From: Chitinophagaceae bacterium UBA4857
GTDB taxonomy: Bacteria; Bacteroidota; Bacteroidia; Chitinophagales; Chitinophagaceae
Direction: 5' to 3'
DNA length: 51,943 bases
Assembly (NCBI GenBank): GCA_002399735.1
Contig: DHEF01000034.1
Span: 30,144 to 82,086, forward strand
Below the pieces are notes generated by a model. It had not been told where the DNA came from and did not search any database. It saw nothing but the letters and a program-made list of their open reading frames with translations. The translations under genes were made by a program, and so were the position numbers. Positions 1-7,688 of this stretch are shown in pieces; the stretch's first letter is position 1, and every line of letters starts with the position of its first letter.

Positions 1-194
1 GGAAATAAATTAAATCCCGATCCTATTGGATCGCAAGGGACGATCAATCAGGGCTATACAGCTGGTAACATAAACCCCAAACCCCTAAAGGGGCTTTAGA
101 GTCTAATTAAGCATAATTATTTTTTTGTTACCAGCGTCCCACCCTTGATTGGACTTTCGTTGTGTCACTCACTTGTACGTTCGGTAATTCTATT
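1..194. repeat. Inverted pair of dispersed intergenic repeats around a hairpin module
   Basis: Positions 1-69 are the right half of the repeat seen whole at 13821-13941 (shared core AAATAAATTAAATCCCGATC) and end in GCTGGTAAC. Positions 127-194 are the family in inverted orientation, beginning GTTACCAGC and ending in the complement of AATAGAATTACCGAACGTAC. Between them, at 72-98, lies a GC-rich hairpin module (CCCCTAAAGGGG) that recurs inverted at 7608-7634. The stretch 195-266 holds nothing I recognise. No coding sequence is seen. Confidence 0.75.
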
Positions 195-266
195 CACCAC
201 TATGTAAGTTTCTACATTTTTTCAAGAAACCCAATTAGCATATCAGCACATTAGCGAATTAGCTAA

Positions 267-1748
267 TTATAAATTGTCCTTCGTTAACTCGCCATTAACC
301 GTGCGCCAAATGCCTAATGTATTTTCATTTTTTAATTCCTCAGGCAACACAGCATCGGGCCAGTTTTGATAACTAACCGGACGTGCAAAACGTTTAATAG
401 CATCAGGGCCAACTGCTGTAAAACGACTATCGCTACAAGCAGGATAAGGACCACTATGCTGCATAGCATAACAAACCTCTACACCCGTTGGAAAATTATT
501 AAATAACAAACGACCGCATTTAACAGTTACTGCATTAATCAATGCGCTGTTAGCAGCCAGTTCATCTTCTTCGCCTAGTATAGAAATAGTTAATTGTCCT
601 TCAATGGCTTTAGCAATAGCAATCGCTTCATCGGCCGACTTGTAAGTAACCAATAAACCAAAAGGACCAAACACTTCCTGGGCCATTTGTTTGTTGGCTA
701 AAAACGCTTCTGCAGTTGTCATAGCAATAGCAGCGTTACCTGTACCTTCAGCACCTTCGGTTGCTTGTGCAACAGCTTCTACATTAGGTTGCGTTAATAC
801 GCTTGACTTATTGGTATGGTATGCTTTTGCAATGCCTTTGTGTAACATAGCGGCAGCAGGCGTTGCAGCAATTTGCTCAGCCAATGTATTAATGAATGTG
901 GCTAAAGCCGGCGAATCGGGTGCAATAAAAATTCCCGGATTGGTACAAAATTGTCCCACACCTAAAGTAAGTGATGCGGCATATTGTTTAGCCACTTCCT
1001 CGGCAGCATTGTTTAATTTTTTCTCCAATAAAAACACCGGGTTAACACTACCCATTTCGGCGAAAACCGGGATAGGTTCTTCACGTTTATTAGACAAATC
1101 TATTAATGCTTTTCCACCACCATAAGAGCCGGTAAAACCAACTGCTTTTACGGTATGATGAGAAACAAGATAAGTTCCGTTTTCGAATGAATTGCTGTAC
1201 ACATGACCAAACAAACCTTCAGGCAAACCTGCATCGGCAATGGCTTTTGTAATAGCACCGGCCATAATACCCGATGTTTTTGGATGTGCCGAATGTGCTT
1301 TAACAATAACCGGGCAACCTGCTGCTATGGCAGAAGCAGTATCGCCACCGGCAGTAGAAAATGCAAAAGGAAAATTGCTGGCACAAAAAACAACTACAGG
1401 ACCTAATGGTGTATAAGTTTTTCTGATGGATGGTCTTGGTAAAGGTGTTCTGTCAGGCAAAGCCGAATCGATACGTACAGGTAACACTATGCCACTAGCT
1501 AATGCATCGGCATAACCACGCCATTGAGAAATGGTACGGCCTTTCTCACCTTGCAATCTTGCAACAGGTAAATTTGTTTCGGCATTTGCGGTAGTAATTA
1601 ACTCATCGCCTAATGCTTCAATAGCATCGGCAATTTTGTGCATAGCTGCTGCACGTTGTTTTACGGTATAATTCTTAAATATAAAAAAAGCCTCCTGGGC
1701 TTTCGCCAGGAGGTTATCTATCTCTTGAATACTAGTATTATCAGTCAT
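267..1748 (-). CDS. NADP-type aldehyde dehydrogenase, probable 2-oxoglutarate semialdehyde dehydrogenase
   Basis: Oxidises an aldehyde, most likely 2,5-dioxopentanoate (2-oxoglutarate semialdehyde), to 2-oxoglutarate in the cytoplasm. The 493-residue protein has the ALDH hallmarks: SNFPFAF near residue 124, FTGS at 205-208, general-base Glu231 in EMGSVNP and nucleophile Cys268 in GQFCTNPG. The last two motifs are typical of the semialdehyde dehydrogenase branch used in hydroxyproline and pentonate breakdown. It is codirectional with the DapA-like lyase upstream, but a strong hairpin and its own -33/-7 promoter lie between them. Substrate is inferred from family and neighbour; general ALDH activity is near certain. 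Confidence 0.88.
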   Translation of the reverse strand: MTDNTSIQEIDNLLAKAQEAFFIFKNYTVKQRAAAMHKIADAIEALGDELITTANAETNLPVARLQGEKGRTISQWRGYADALASGIVLPVRIDSALPDRTPLPRPSIRKTYTPLGPVVVFCASNFPFAFSTAGGDTASAIAAGCPVIVKAHSAHPKTSGIMAGAITKAIADAGLPEGLFGHVYSNSFENGTYLVSHHTVKAVGFTGSYGGGKALIDLSNKREEPIPVFAEMGSVNPVFLLEKKLNNAAEEVAKQYAASLTLGVGQFCTNPGIFIAPDSPALATFINTLAEQIAATPAAAMLHKGIAKAYHTNKSSVLTQPNVEAVAQATEGAEGTGNAAIAMTTAEAFLANKQMAQEVFGPFGLLVTYKSADEAIAIAKAIEGQLTISILGEEDELAANSALINAVTVKCGRLLFNNFPTGVEVCYAMQHSGPYPACSDSRFTAVGPDAIKRFARPVSYQNWPDAVLPEELKNENTLGIWRTVNGELTKDNL

Positions 1749-1772
1749 CGTATGTTGTAAAAAATTTTGCTA

Positions 1773-1803
1773 CAAAAGTAGCCATGAAAATTACTATTAT
1801 CAA
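1773..1803 (-). promoter_or_regulatory. Predicted -33/-7 promoter of the aldehyde dehydrogenase gene
   Basis: On the minus strand TTG, a 20-base spacer and TACTTTTG fit the Bacteroidota promoter pattern (TTTG, 17-23 bases, TAnnTTTG). The predicted transcript would start near 1766, giving a leader of about 18 bases before the ATG at 1748. Confidence 0.5.
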
Positions 1804-1810
1804 TAAATAC

Positions 1811-1849
1811 AAATGAATGCTTTTTGATAGAAACAAAAAGCATTCATTT
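1811..1849 (-). terminator. Strong hairpin after the DapA-like lyase gene
   Basis: A perfect 15-bp inverted repeat (AAATGAATGCTTTTT and its complement) with a 9-base loop lies 22 bases past the stop codon of the lyase. The following minus-strand sequence is AT-rich without a clean U-run, so it may be a terminator or an mRNA-stabilising hairpin. Confidence 0.55.
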
Positions 1850-1870
1850 ATTTTAAAACCCAAATATATT

Positions 1871-2818
1871 TTAAGCTAACACTTCTTCATTAGCCGGAAC
1901 CAGGTCAAGGTATTCCGGTAACTCAGGTCTGTTGGCACGGGCAGTATCAATTATTTTTTGAATACGGGCTCTTTCCTCGCCTTCAATAGTTAAACGTGGT
2001 GCTCTTACATATTCATTGCTGATACCTTCGGCAACTGCTGCCAATTTAATGTATTGTACCAGTTTAGGATGAATATCTAACTCCAACAATGGCATAAACC
2101 AACGATAGATTTTTAATGCTTCATCTACACGTCCGGCTTTAGCCAGGTTAAAAATAGCTACTGTTTCTTTCGGAAAAGCATCTACTAAACCGGCAACCGA
2201 TCCTACTGCACCCACCAGTTGCGATTCTAATGAAATAGTATCAACACCACCTAAGATTTTAAATCGGTCACCAAAACGGTTAATCATTCGGGTGATGTTG
2301 GTTAAATCACGGGTTGATTCTTTAACCGCCTGTATAGTTGGGTAAGCTTCTAACGCTGCAAACATTTCTAATGTTACATGTATAGCATAGTCAACCGGGT
2401 TGTTGTAAATAAGTATAGGTAATGAGCTTGCACTTGCTACCGCCTGAAAATAAGTTACCACTTCTTTATCAGAAGCTTTATAACGCATAGGTGGTAATAA
2501 CATTAAACCATCAGCACCTAAACTTTCCGCTTTTTTAGCAATGTCAACTGCTACGGCAGTTGCTTGCTCAGCTATGTTTAATAAAACAGGTATATGTGCA
2601 GGTACATGCTTTTTAGCAAAAACCAATAAGTCAAATTTTTCCTGAGCAGTTAATGTACTGGCCTCACCTAAAGTACCGGCCAATATAAAACCAGACACAC
2701 CTGCTTCCAGTTGTGCATTCAGGTTTTTTAAAAACATATCATAATCTACTTCCTCGTTTTTCTTAAATGGTGTTAACAAAGCCGGATACACACCGTACCA
2801 AAGTGCATTTTTACTCAT
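1871..2818 (-). CDS. DapA-family (Schiff-base) lyase/deaminase, probable hydroxyproline or pentonate pathway enzyme
   Basis: A class I aldolase-fold enzyme of 315 residues. It has the GTLGEAST substrate loop (48-55), Tyr138 in LIYNNP and the Schiff-base Lys166 in AVKEST. True dihydrodipicolinate synthase would have GTTGE and usually sits with lysine genes. Here the neighbours are a semialdehyde dehydrogenase and an AraC regulator, the pairing known for pyrroline-4-hydroxy-2-carboxylate deaminase (LhpC-type) in hydroxyproline breakdown. The alternative is 2-keto-3-deoxy-L-arabonate dehydratase of the oxidative arabinose route, but no arabinose dehydrogenase or arabonate dehydratase is present. 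Family is certain; substrate is inferred. Confidence 0.85.
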   Translation of the reverse strand: MSKNALWYGVYPALLTPFKKNEEVDYDMFLKNLNAQLEAGVSGFILAGTLGEASTLTAQEKFDLLVFAKKHVPAHIPVLLNIAEQATAVAVDIAKKAESLGADGLMLLPPMRYKASDKEVVTYFQAVASASSLPILIYNNPVDYAIHVTLEMFAALEAYPTIQAVKESTRDLTNITRMINRFGDRFKILGGVDTISLESQLVGAVGSVAGLVDAFPKETVAIFNLAKAGRVDEALKIYRWFMPLLELDIHPKLVQYIKLAAVAEGISNEYVRAPRLTIEGEERARIQKIIDTARANRPELPEYLDLVPANEEVLA

Positions 2819-2945
2819 GATGATTTGTAGTTTAATTAGTCAAAATTTTACTCCGCTGCCCATAATTAAAAGGCTTCGGCTTACAGGCAAATATCGCTCA
2901 GCAATATTTTATTTAACGCCTGATTATTAGTAAACAATGTGCAAA

Positions 2946-2969
2946 TATTAACCTGTAAACAGGTTAATA
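2946..2969. promoter_or_regulatory. Palindrome between AraC regulator and lyase gene; candidate operator
   Basis: Perfect 11-bp arms with a 2-base centre (TATTAACCTGT, AA, ACAGGTTAATA). It lies just past the AraC stop codon and about 130 bases upstream of the lyase start. Its half-site ACAGGTTAA occurs again at 3923-3931 upstream of the AraC gene itself. It could instead be a factor-independent terminator, but no U-run follows. Confidence 0.45.
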
Positions 2970-2973
2970 GTGG

Positions 2974-3855
2974 TTAAGATAGGTTTTTTTTGTATTTATC
3001 CAGATATTCTTTAGGCGAAGTACCCGCAATTGATTTAAAAACTCGGTTAAAATTAGTAATGCTATTAAAGCCACTATTGTAAGCAACTGATGAAATACTA
3101 TTGTACCGTCCAACAGTAAGTTGTTTACATGCTTCGCTAATACGCATTTGATTTAAAAATGTAACAAAGGTTACACCTGTATGTTTTTTAAAGTAACGAC
3201 AAAAAGCCTGCGATGTCATGTGCGCTTCTGCTGCAACTTCTTCTAATGTTACATCACGATGATAATGTAACATGATGTAATTATAAATATGCTCCATTCT
3301 TACACCTTCTCTTTCGCCAGTTTTTTCATACGTTGGTGTGGCCGATAATACTTGTGGACGTGGACTCATTTTACAGAATACCCGCAACAGTGATAAAAAA
3401 TGAAAGATCTGATCCATGTGATTGGCATCTTTCATCAATTTTATTCTCTGTGATACTAACCTGAAATAAGGTGGTGCTAATTTAAAGCCACCTTTATATT
3501 CTTTTAAAAAACCGTTCAATTGTACTAACTCCGGCAACTCCAACAACTTGCTTAAATTACCATTAGGATCGTAAAAAACAGAAATAGTATGTATGGTGTC
3601 ATCTGTAGCATCGGGCATATCCGACTCGCTACCTTTAAATACATGCGCCTGATTGGGTGCTATTAAAAATATATCTCCTGCTTCAAATAAATGCATCGTA
3701 TTGTCGGCAATTAAAGTACCATGCCCCTTAACTATCCATACTAACTGTGCCTCTTTATGCTTATGCAGATGCGGATAAAAATGAGGTATTTTATCTTCTT
3801 GAACCATGATGGTTTTTTCGGCCGTAACCGGAACGGTAAATTGGAGGGGTTTCAT
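2974..3855 (-). CDS. AraC-family transcriptional regulator (cupin sensor plus HTH)
   Basis: A 293-residue regulator with an N-terminal cupin-like sensor (LHKHKEAQLVWIVKGHGTL near residues 30-50) and a C-terminal double helix-turn-helix (HMTSQAFCRYFKKHTG, then a second helix pair ending SPKEYLDKYKK). It is encoded immediately upstream of the lyase and dehydrogenase on the same strand and most likely activates them. The protein at 12811-13689 is a clear paralogue: the first 60 residues and the HTH region align almost without gaps. The ligand is unknown; a hydroxyproline-derived inducer is a guess from context. Confidence 0.88.
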   Translation of the reverse strand: MKPLQFTVPVTAEKTIMVQEDKIPHFYPHLHKHKEAQLVWIVKGHGTLIADNTMHLFEAGDIFLIAPNQAHVFKGSESDMPDATDDTIHTISVFYDPNGNLSKLLELPELVQLNGFLKEYKGGFKLAPPYFRLVSQRIKLMKDANHMDQIFHFLSLLRVFCKMSPRPQVLSATPTYEKTGEREGVRMEHIYNYIMLHYHRDVTLEEVAAEAHMTSQAFCRYFKKHTGVTFVTFLNQMRISEACKQLTVGRYNSISSVAYNSGFNSITNFNRVFKSIAGTSPKEYLDKYKKNLS

Positions 3856-3922
3856 TTTCTATAGCTGTTGTTATACCCGTAAACTACATTATTTTATCAT
3901 TTAGCAATCATTTAGTAATAAA

Positions 3923-3931
3923 ACAGGTTAA
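3923..3931 (+). promoter_or_regulatory. Half-site matching the 2946-2969 palindrome
   Basis: ACAGGTTAA, identical to one arm of the downstream palindrome, lies 68 bases upstream of the AraC start codon, a position suited to autoregulation. A single 9-base match in AT-rich DNA is weak alone. Confidence 0.3.
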
Positions 3932-4080
3932 AATATGACTATAACTAGTTCATCTTGCCTTATTTTTTATCTAAAACAATTGTTGGAATTACACTTTATT
4001 CCTATTAAATGGTTTTTCTAGAGGAAACGGTTGGTGCTTTAGTAGTTACACTTAGCGTAAATAAAGCGTATGGCAATAAG

Positions 4081-4101
4081 TCTGTAAACTATACTTACAG
4101 A
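4081..4101. promoter_or_regulatory. 21-bp inverted repeat in the araC-araR divergent region
   Basis: TCTGTAA, 7 bases, TTACAGA: perfect 7-bp arms whose centres are 14 bp apart. It lies in the 371-bp gap between two divergently transcribed regulator genes (starts at 3855 and 4227), so it could serve either. Apart from the sites listed here I see nothing else in this gap. Confidence 0.35.
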
Positions 4102-4176
4102 ATTTTAGCGATATACAGTATTATTTTAGCAAATCCTATGTTTTCATACACTTGTATCAATATTTAATCTTCAATT

Positions 4177-4193
4177 ATATAGTACTATATTTG
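4177..4193 (+). promoter_or_regulatory. araR -7 box overlapped by a perfect 14-bp palindrome
   Basis: TATATTTG (4186-4193) fits the -7 element and would place a transcript start near 4200, 27 bases before the ATG. The palindrome ATATAGTACTATAT (4177-4190) overlaps it, a layout typical of an autorepressor site. No good -33 TTTG is seen at the usual distance. Confidence 0.4.
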
Positions 4194-4226
4194 TAGTTTT
4201 CTTAGATTTGAAACAATTCTGCTTGA

Positions 4227-4937
4227 ATGACATCATATAAGAACCAAAAAAAACTGCTGGCTGCTGTTGATTGTATCATCTTCGGGTTTTACCAACAAAC
4301 CCTTAAGGTATTACTAATACAGAGAGGATTTACACCCGAGAAAGGTAAATGGAGTTTAATGGGCGGTTTTATTCAACCAACTGAAGGACCGGATCAAGCA
4401 GCTAATCGGGTATTACTTGGATTAACTGGCTTACAAGGAGTTTACCTGGAGCAACTCCATACTTTCGGCGATCCCAACAGGGATCCGTATGAAAGAACCC
4501 TTACTACTGCTTATTTTTCTTTAATAGATATACATCAATACGAAAAACAGATTACCGAAGAGTACCATGCAGAATGGTTTGCGTTAAACGAACTACCGGA
4601 ATTAATATTTGACCATAAAGACATGCTCACTATGGCATTGGAAAAGTTGCGTTATAAAGCAGCGCTCCACCCGCTTTTGTTCGAGCTACTTCCTACCAAG
4701 TTTACTATTCCGCAATTACACGGCTTATATGAATCGTTATATAATACTACCCTGGACAAAAGAAATTTTAACCGAAAAGTATTATCAACCAACCTGTTAG
4801 TTAAACAAAGCGATAAAGAAAAACTTAGTTCAAAAAAAGGCGCTTATTACTATAAGCTTAATAAAAAAAGCTATAAAAACAATTTCCAGGCTTTTTTAAC
4901 CATGATACCAGTGCCGGTTTCTTTTAAAACCATGTAG
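4227..4937 (+). CDS. araR: NUDIX-family transcriptional regulator of arabinose utilisation (AraR/NrtR type)
   Basis: A 236-residue protein with a NUDIX domain (about 10-130) and a C-terminal winged helix (about 150-225, with LDKRNFNRKVL). The NUDIX box around residues 47-69 keeps the Gly and first Glu, but the catalytic REUXEE stretch is replaced by NRVLLGLTGL, so hydrolase activity is unlikely and the domain should act as a sensor. Proteins of this build (AraR of Bacteroides) respond to arabinose and control ara genes. It lies directly upstream of araB with a 58-bp gap. An ADP-ribose-responding NrtR role is the alternative, but no NAD gene is nearby. Confidence 0.85.
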   Translation: MTSYKNQKKLLAAVDCIIFGFYQQTLKVLLIQRGFTPEKGKWSLMGGFIQPTEGPDQAANRVLLGLTGLQGVYLEQLHTFGDPNRDPYERTLTTAYFSLIDIHQYEKQITEEYHAEWFALNELPELIFDHKDMLTMALEKLRYKAALHPLLFELLPTKFTIPQLHGLYESLYNTTLDKRNFNRKVLSTNLLVKQSDKEKLSSKKGAYYYKLNKKSYKNNFQAFLTMIPVPVSFKTM

Positions 4938-4960
4938 GCTTAATTTTTTTAATCAAATTA

Positions 4961-4983
4961 ATAAGTGTTATTTTTACAATTAT
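4961..4983. promoter_or_regulatory. Imperfect inverted repeat upstream of araB; candidate AraR operator
   Basis: ATAAGTGT, 7 bases, ACAATTAT: arms match at 7 of 8 positions. It sits 13 bases before the araB start, where a bound repressor could block transcription or translation. It does not obviously match the palindrome before araR, so one or both assignments may be wrong. Confidence 0.3.
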
Positions 4984-4995
4984 TAACTTGTCATC

Positions 4996-6633
4996 ATGAA
5001 CAAATATGTTTTCGGAATAGATTATGGTACTGACTCAGTAAGAGCTGTACTGGTAAACACTGCTAATGGCGAAGAACTTGCCACATCAGTTTTTTATTAT
5101 CCCCGATGGAAAAAAGGATTGTATTGTAATGCTGCGTTGCATCAATTCAGGCAACATCCCTTAGATTATGTTGAAGGATTGGAATACACTATTAAAGATT
5201 GTTTACAAAAAGTAGATGTGACCATTGCACAACAGGTAGTAGGCCTATCTATTGATACAACCGGTTCGACACCGGTTGCGGTAAACGAAGCAGGTACTCC
5301 CCTTGCTTTGTTACCCGAGTTTGAAAACGAACCCGATGCCATGTTTGTGTTGTGGAAAGATCATATGGCCACAAAAGAAGCAGCAGAAATAAACCAACAC
5401 GCCGAAAAATTTGATACCAACTATTTACAATTTGTTGGCGGCATTTACAGCAGCGAATGGTATTGGGCTAAATTGTTACGTTTATTACGCAACAACGAAA
5501 CTATAAGACCGCATGTATTTTCATTTGTAGAACATTGCGATTGGATACCTTTTTTATTAACCGGTGGCAGCAGTTTTTCCGATTTAAAAAGAGGTGTTTG
5601 TAGTGCCGGTCATAAAACTTTATGGGCCGAAGAATTTGGTGGTGTACCACCCGAAGATTTTTTTACTTCGTTAGACCCATTACTAACTGGTTACAGTAGC
5701 AAGAACTTTACACATACTTATACCGCTGCCGAAGCAGTGGGCAACCTATCAACCGAATGGGCAAATAAACTGGGGCTTACCACCGATGTAAAAATTGGTA
5801 TTGGTGCTTTTGATTGCCATATGGGTGCTGTTGGCGGACAAATAGAACCTTACTACCTGAGTAAAGTAATTGGTACATCTACCTGCGATATGATGGTGAT
5901 ACCAACCCATGAAATGAACGATATTATTGTTAAAGGTATTTGCGGACAAGTTGATGGTTCTATTATTCCAAACATGATTGGTTTAGAAGCCGGTCAATCG
6001 GCCTTTGGCGATGTGTATGCATGGTTTAAAAACTTATTAGCATGGCCTTTACAATTTATAGAAGACGAGGAAACAAAAAATAAAATTTCTGATCAAATCA
6101 TTGCCCAACTTTCGCAAGCAGCAGCAGCGTTGCCGGTGAATGAAAAAGATGAGTTAGCTATTGATTGGTTAAATGGCCGCCGTACACCCGATGCCAACCA
6201 ATTATTAAAAGGTGCCATTAACGGTATTAACTTAGCTTCCGATGCGCCACGTATTTTTAAAGCCTTGGTAGAAGCCACCTGCTTTGGTGCCAAAGCCATT
6301 GCCGATAGATTTGTAACCGAAGGCATAGCCATTAAAGGTATTATTGCCATGGGTGGTGTAGCAAAAAAATCGCCTTACATTATGCAAACCATGGCCAACA
6401 TTTTAGGTATGCCAATACGTGTGCATAAAAGCGAACAAACCTGTGCCGTTGGTGCCGCTATGTTTGCCGCTACCGTTGCAGGCGTATTTACAAAAGTAGA
6501 GGATGCCATGCAGGTAATGGGCCAGGGTTTTGATACTACTTATTACCCCGACGAAAACCTGACAAATATTTACAACACACGTTACACACAATACACACAA
6601 TTAGGAAACTTTATTGAACATGGGAAAATATAG
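4996..6633 (+). CDS. araB: Ribulokinase
   Basis: FGGY-family sugar kinase of 545 residues, the usual size for AraB. It phosphorylates L-ribulose to L-ribulose 5-phosphate in the cytoplasm. The N-terminal ATPase motif FGIDYGTDSVRAVLV is at residues 5-19, GAFDCHMGAVGG in the middle and IIAMGGVAKKSPYIMQTMAN near the C-terminus. It is preceded by araR and overlaps araD by 14 bases, so the two are translationally coupled. Context with araD and araA makes the substrate assignment firm. Confidence 0.95.
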   Translation: MNKYVFGIDYGTDSVRAVLVNTANGEELATSVFYYPRWKKGLYCNAALHQFRQHPLDYVEGLEYTIKDCLQKVDVTIAQQVVGLSIDTTGSTPVAVNEAGTPLALLPEFENEPDAMFVLWKDHMATKEAAEINQHAEKFDTNYLQFVGGIYSSEWYWAKLLRLLRNNETIRPHVFSFVEHCDWIPFLLTGGSSFSDLKRGVCSAGHKTLWAEEFGGVPPEDFFTSLDPLLTGYSSKNFTHTYTAAEAVGNLSTEWANKLGLTTDVKIGIGAFDCHMGAVGGQIEPYYLSKVIGTSTCDMMVIPTHEMNDIIVKGICGQVDGSIIPNMIGLEAGQSAFGDVYAWFKNLLAWPLQFIEDEETKNKISDQIIAQLSQAAAALPVNEKDELAIDWLNGRRTPDANQLLKGAINGINLASDAPRIFKALVEATCFGAKAIADRFVTEGIAIKGIIAMGGVAKKSPYIMQTMANILGMPIRVHKSEQTCAVGAAMFAATVAGVFTKVEDAMQVMGQGFDTTYYPDENLTNIYNTRYTQYTQLGNFIEHGKI

Positions 6634-7321
6634 TCACATACAACAAGAGGCTTACGAGGCAAATATGCAACTGCCGGTATTAGGTTTGGTGTTGTACACT
6701 TTTGGTAATGTAAGCGCATTGGACCGAAGTCTTGGTGTGTTTGCCATTAAACCAAGTGGCGTACCGTACAACGAACTTACACCCGATAAAATGGTGATTG
6801 TTGATTTAGATAGTAATGTAGTAGAAGGCACACTACGTCCATCATCTGATACAAAAACACATGCCGTGTTGTATAAAGAATGGGACAGTATTGGCGGTGT
6901 ATGCCACACCCACTCTACCTATGCAACAGCATGGGCACAATCGCAATTAGATATACCAATTTTTGGTACCACACATGCCGATCATAATACAGTTGATATA
7001 CCTTGTGCCCCACCCATGGATGATGAAATGATAAAAGGTAATTACGAACACGAAACCGGTTACCAGATTATCAATTGCCTGAACCAGAAAAAAATGGACT
7101 ACAAAGAAGTGGAAATGATTTTGGTAGGCAATCATGCGCCATTTACCTGGGGAAAAAATGCAGCAAAATCTGTTTACAACAGTGCGGTATTAGAAAGCAT
7201 TGCAAAAATGGCTTTGTTAACACAGCAAATAAATCCATCAGCGCCAAGGTTAAAAAATTCATTAATTAAAAAACATTTCGAACGTAAACACGGACCTGAT
7301 TCTTATTACGGTCAATCATAA
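6620..7321 (+). CDS. araD: L-ribulose-5-phosphate 4-epimerase
   Basis: Class II aldolase/epimerase of 233 residues that converts L-ribulose 5-phosphate to D-xylulose 5-phosphate. Zinc ligands His96 and His98 lie in CHTHST; a third lies in GNHAPFTWG near residue 171. The ATG at 6620 is preferred over the TTG at 6614 because the family starts close to this point. It overlaps the end of araB by 14 bases. Confidence 0.95.
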   Translation: MGKYSHIQQEAYEANMQLPVLGLVLYTFGNVSALDRSLGVFAIKPSGVPYNELTPDKMVIVDLDSNVVEGTLRPSSDTKTHAVLYKEWDSIGGVCHTHSTYATAWAQSQLDIPIFGTTHADHNTVDIPCAPPMDDEMIKGNYEHETGYQIINCLNQKKMDYKEVEMILVGNHAPFTWGKNAAKSVYNSAVLESIAKMALLTQQINPSAPRLKNSLIKKHFERKHGPDSYYGQS

Positions 7322-7348
7322 AATAAAGAGTTCTTTTAAAATTTTTAT

Positions 7349-7442
7349 GGGGTGCCCCTACGGGTCGGGCTTTACGCTATTACTCCGGCACAAAGCCAAC
7401 ACACAAGGCTTCACCGGGGTAACCGCTGCAATCCCTCACCCG
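7349..7442 (+). repeat. Hairpin-bearing repeat D, copy 1
   Basis: Starts GGGGTGCCCCTACGGGTCGG and ends in GTAACCGCTGCAATCCCTC. It shares 45 bases at its left end and about 19 at its right with the copy at 12479-12691. TTACTCCGG and CCGGGGTAA can pair to close a stem, and inside it a small unique hairpin (AAGCC, 9 bases, GGCTT) replaces a longer, unrelated one in the other copy. It starts 27 bases after the araD stop codon. Confidence 0.7.
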
Positions 7443-7501
7443 CTTACGCCGGTTGATAATTAATAATTAGTAATTAACAATTAATAATAAGCGGAGTATT
7501 G

Positions 7502-7659
7502 CACAATGCCCAATAGAATTAATGCAGTTGAAGAGTGCGACGCAAGTAAAGCTCAATCAGGGGAGGAACGATGGTAACAAAATAACATTGTCCCTTACTC
7601 AGAGTATAAAGCCCCTTTAGGGGTTTGGGGTTGATAGTAGTACTGAAGTTGACTAACAA
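7502..7659 (+). repeat. Dispersed intergenic repeat A/B with internal GC hairpin module
   Basis: Begins CACAATGCCCAATAGAATTA and continues with GAAGAGTGCGACGCAAG, the two most widespread repeat blocks in the window. At 7608-7634 it contains, inverted, the CCCCTAAAGGGG module also found at 72-98. It ends GTTGACTAACAA like several other copies. The AT-rich tract at 7453-7490 (TAATTAATAATTAGTAATTA) precedes it. Together with repeat D it fills the 367-bp gap between araD and galM. Confidence 0.75.
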
Positions 7660-7688
7660 AAAATAAATCAAATAAAAAACGATTGTAC

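Noticed and set aside
691..1125. A 144-codon open frame antisense to the aldehyde dehydrogenase
   Set aside because: Shadow of the real gene; no promoter or start context.
1871..2818. dapA (lysine biosynthesis)
   Set aside because: The loop reads GTLGE rather than GTTGE and the neighbours are a semialdehyde dehydrogenase and an AraC regulator, so a catabolic role fits better.
4227..4937. An active NUDIX hydrolase
   Set aside because: The catalytic REUXEE part of the NUDIX box is missing and a C-terminal winged helix is present, so it is a regulator.
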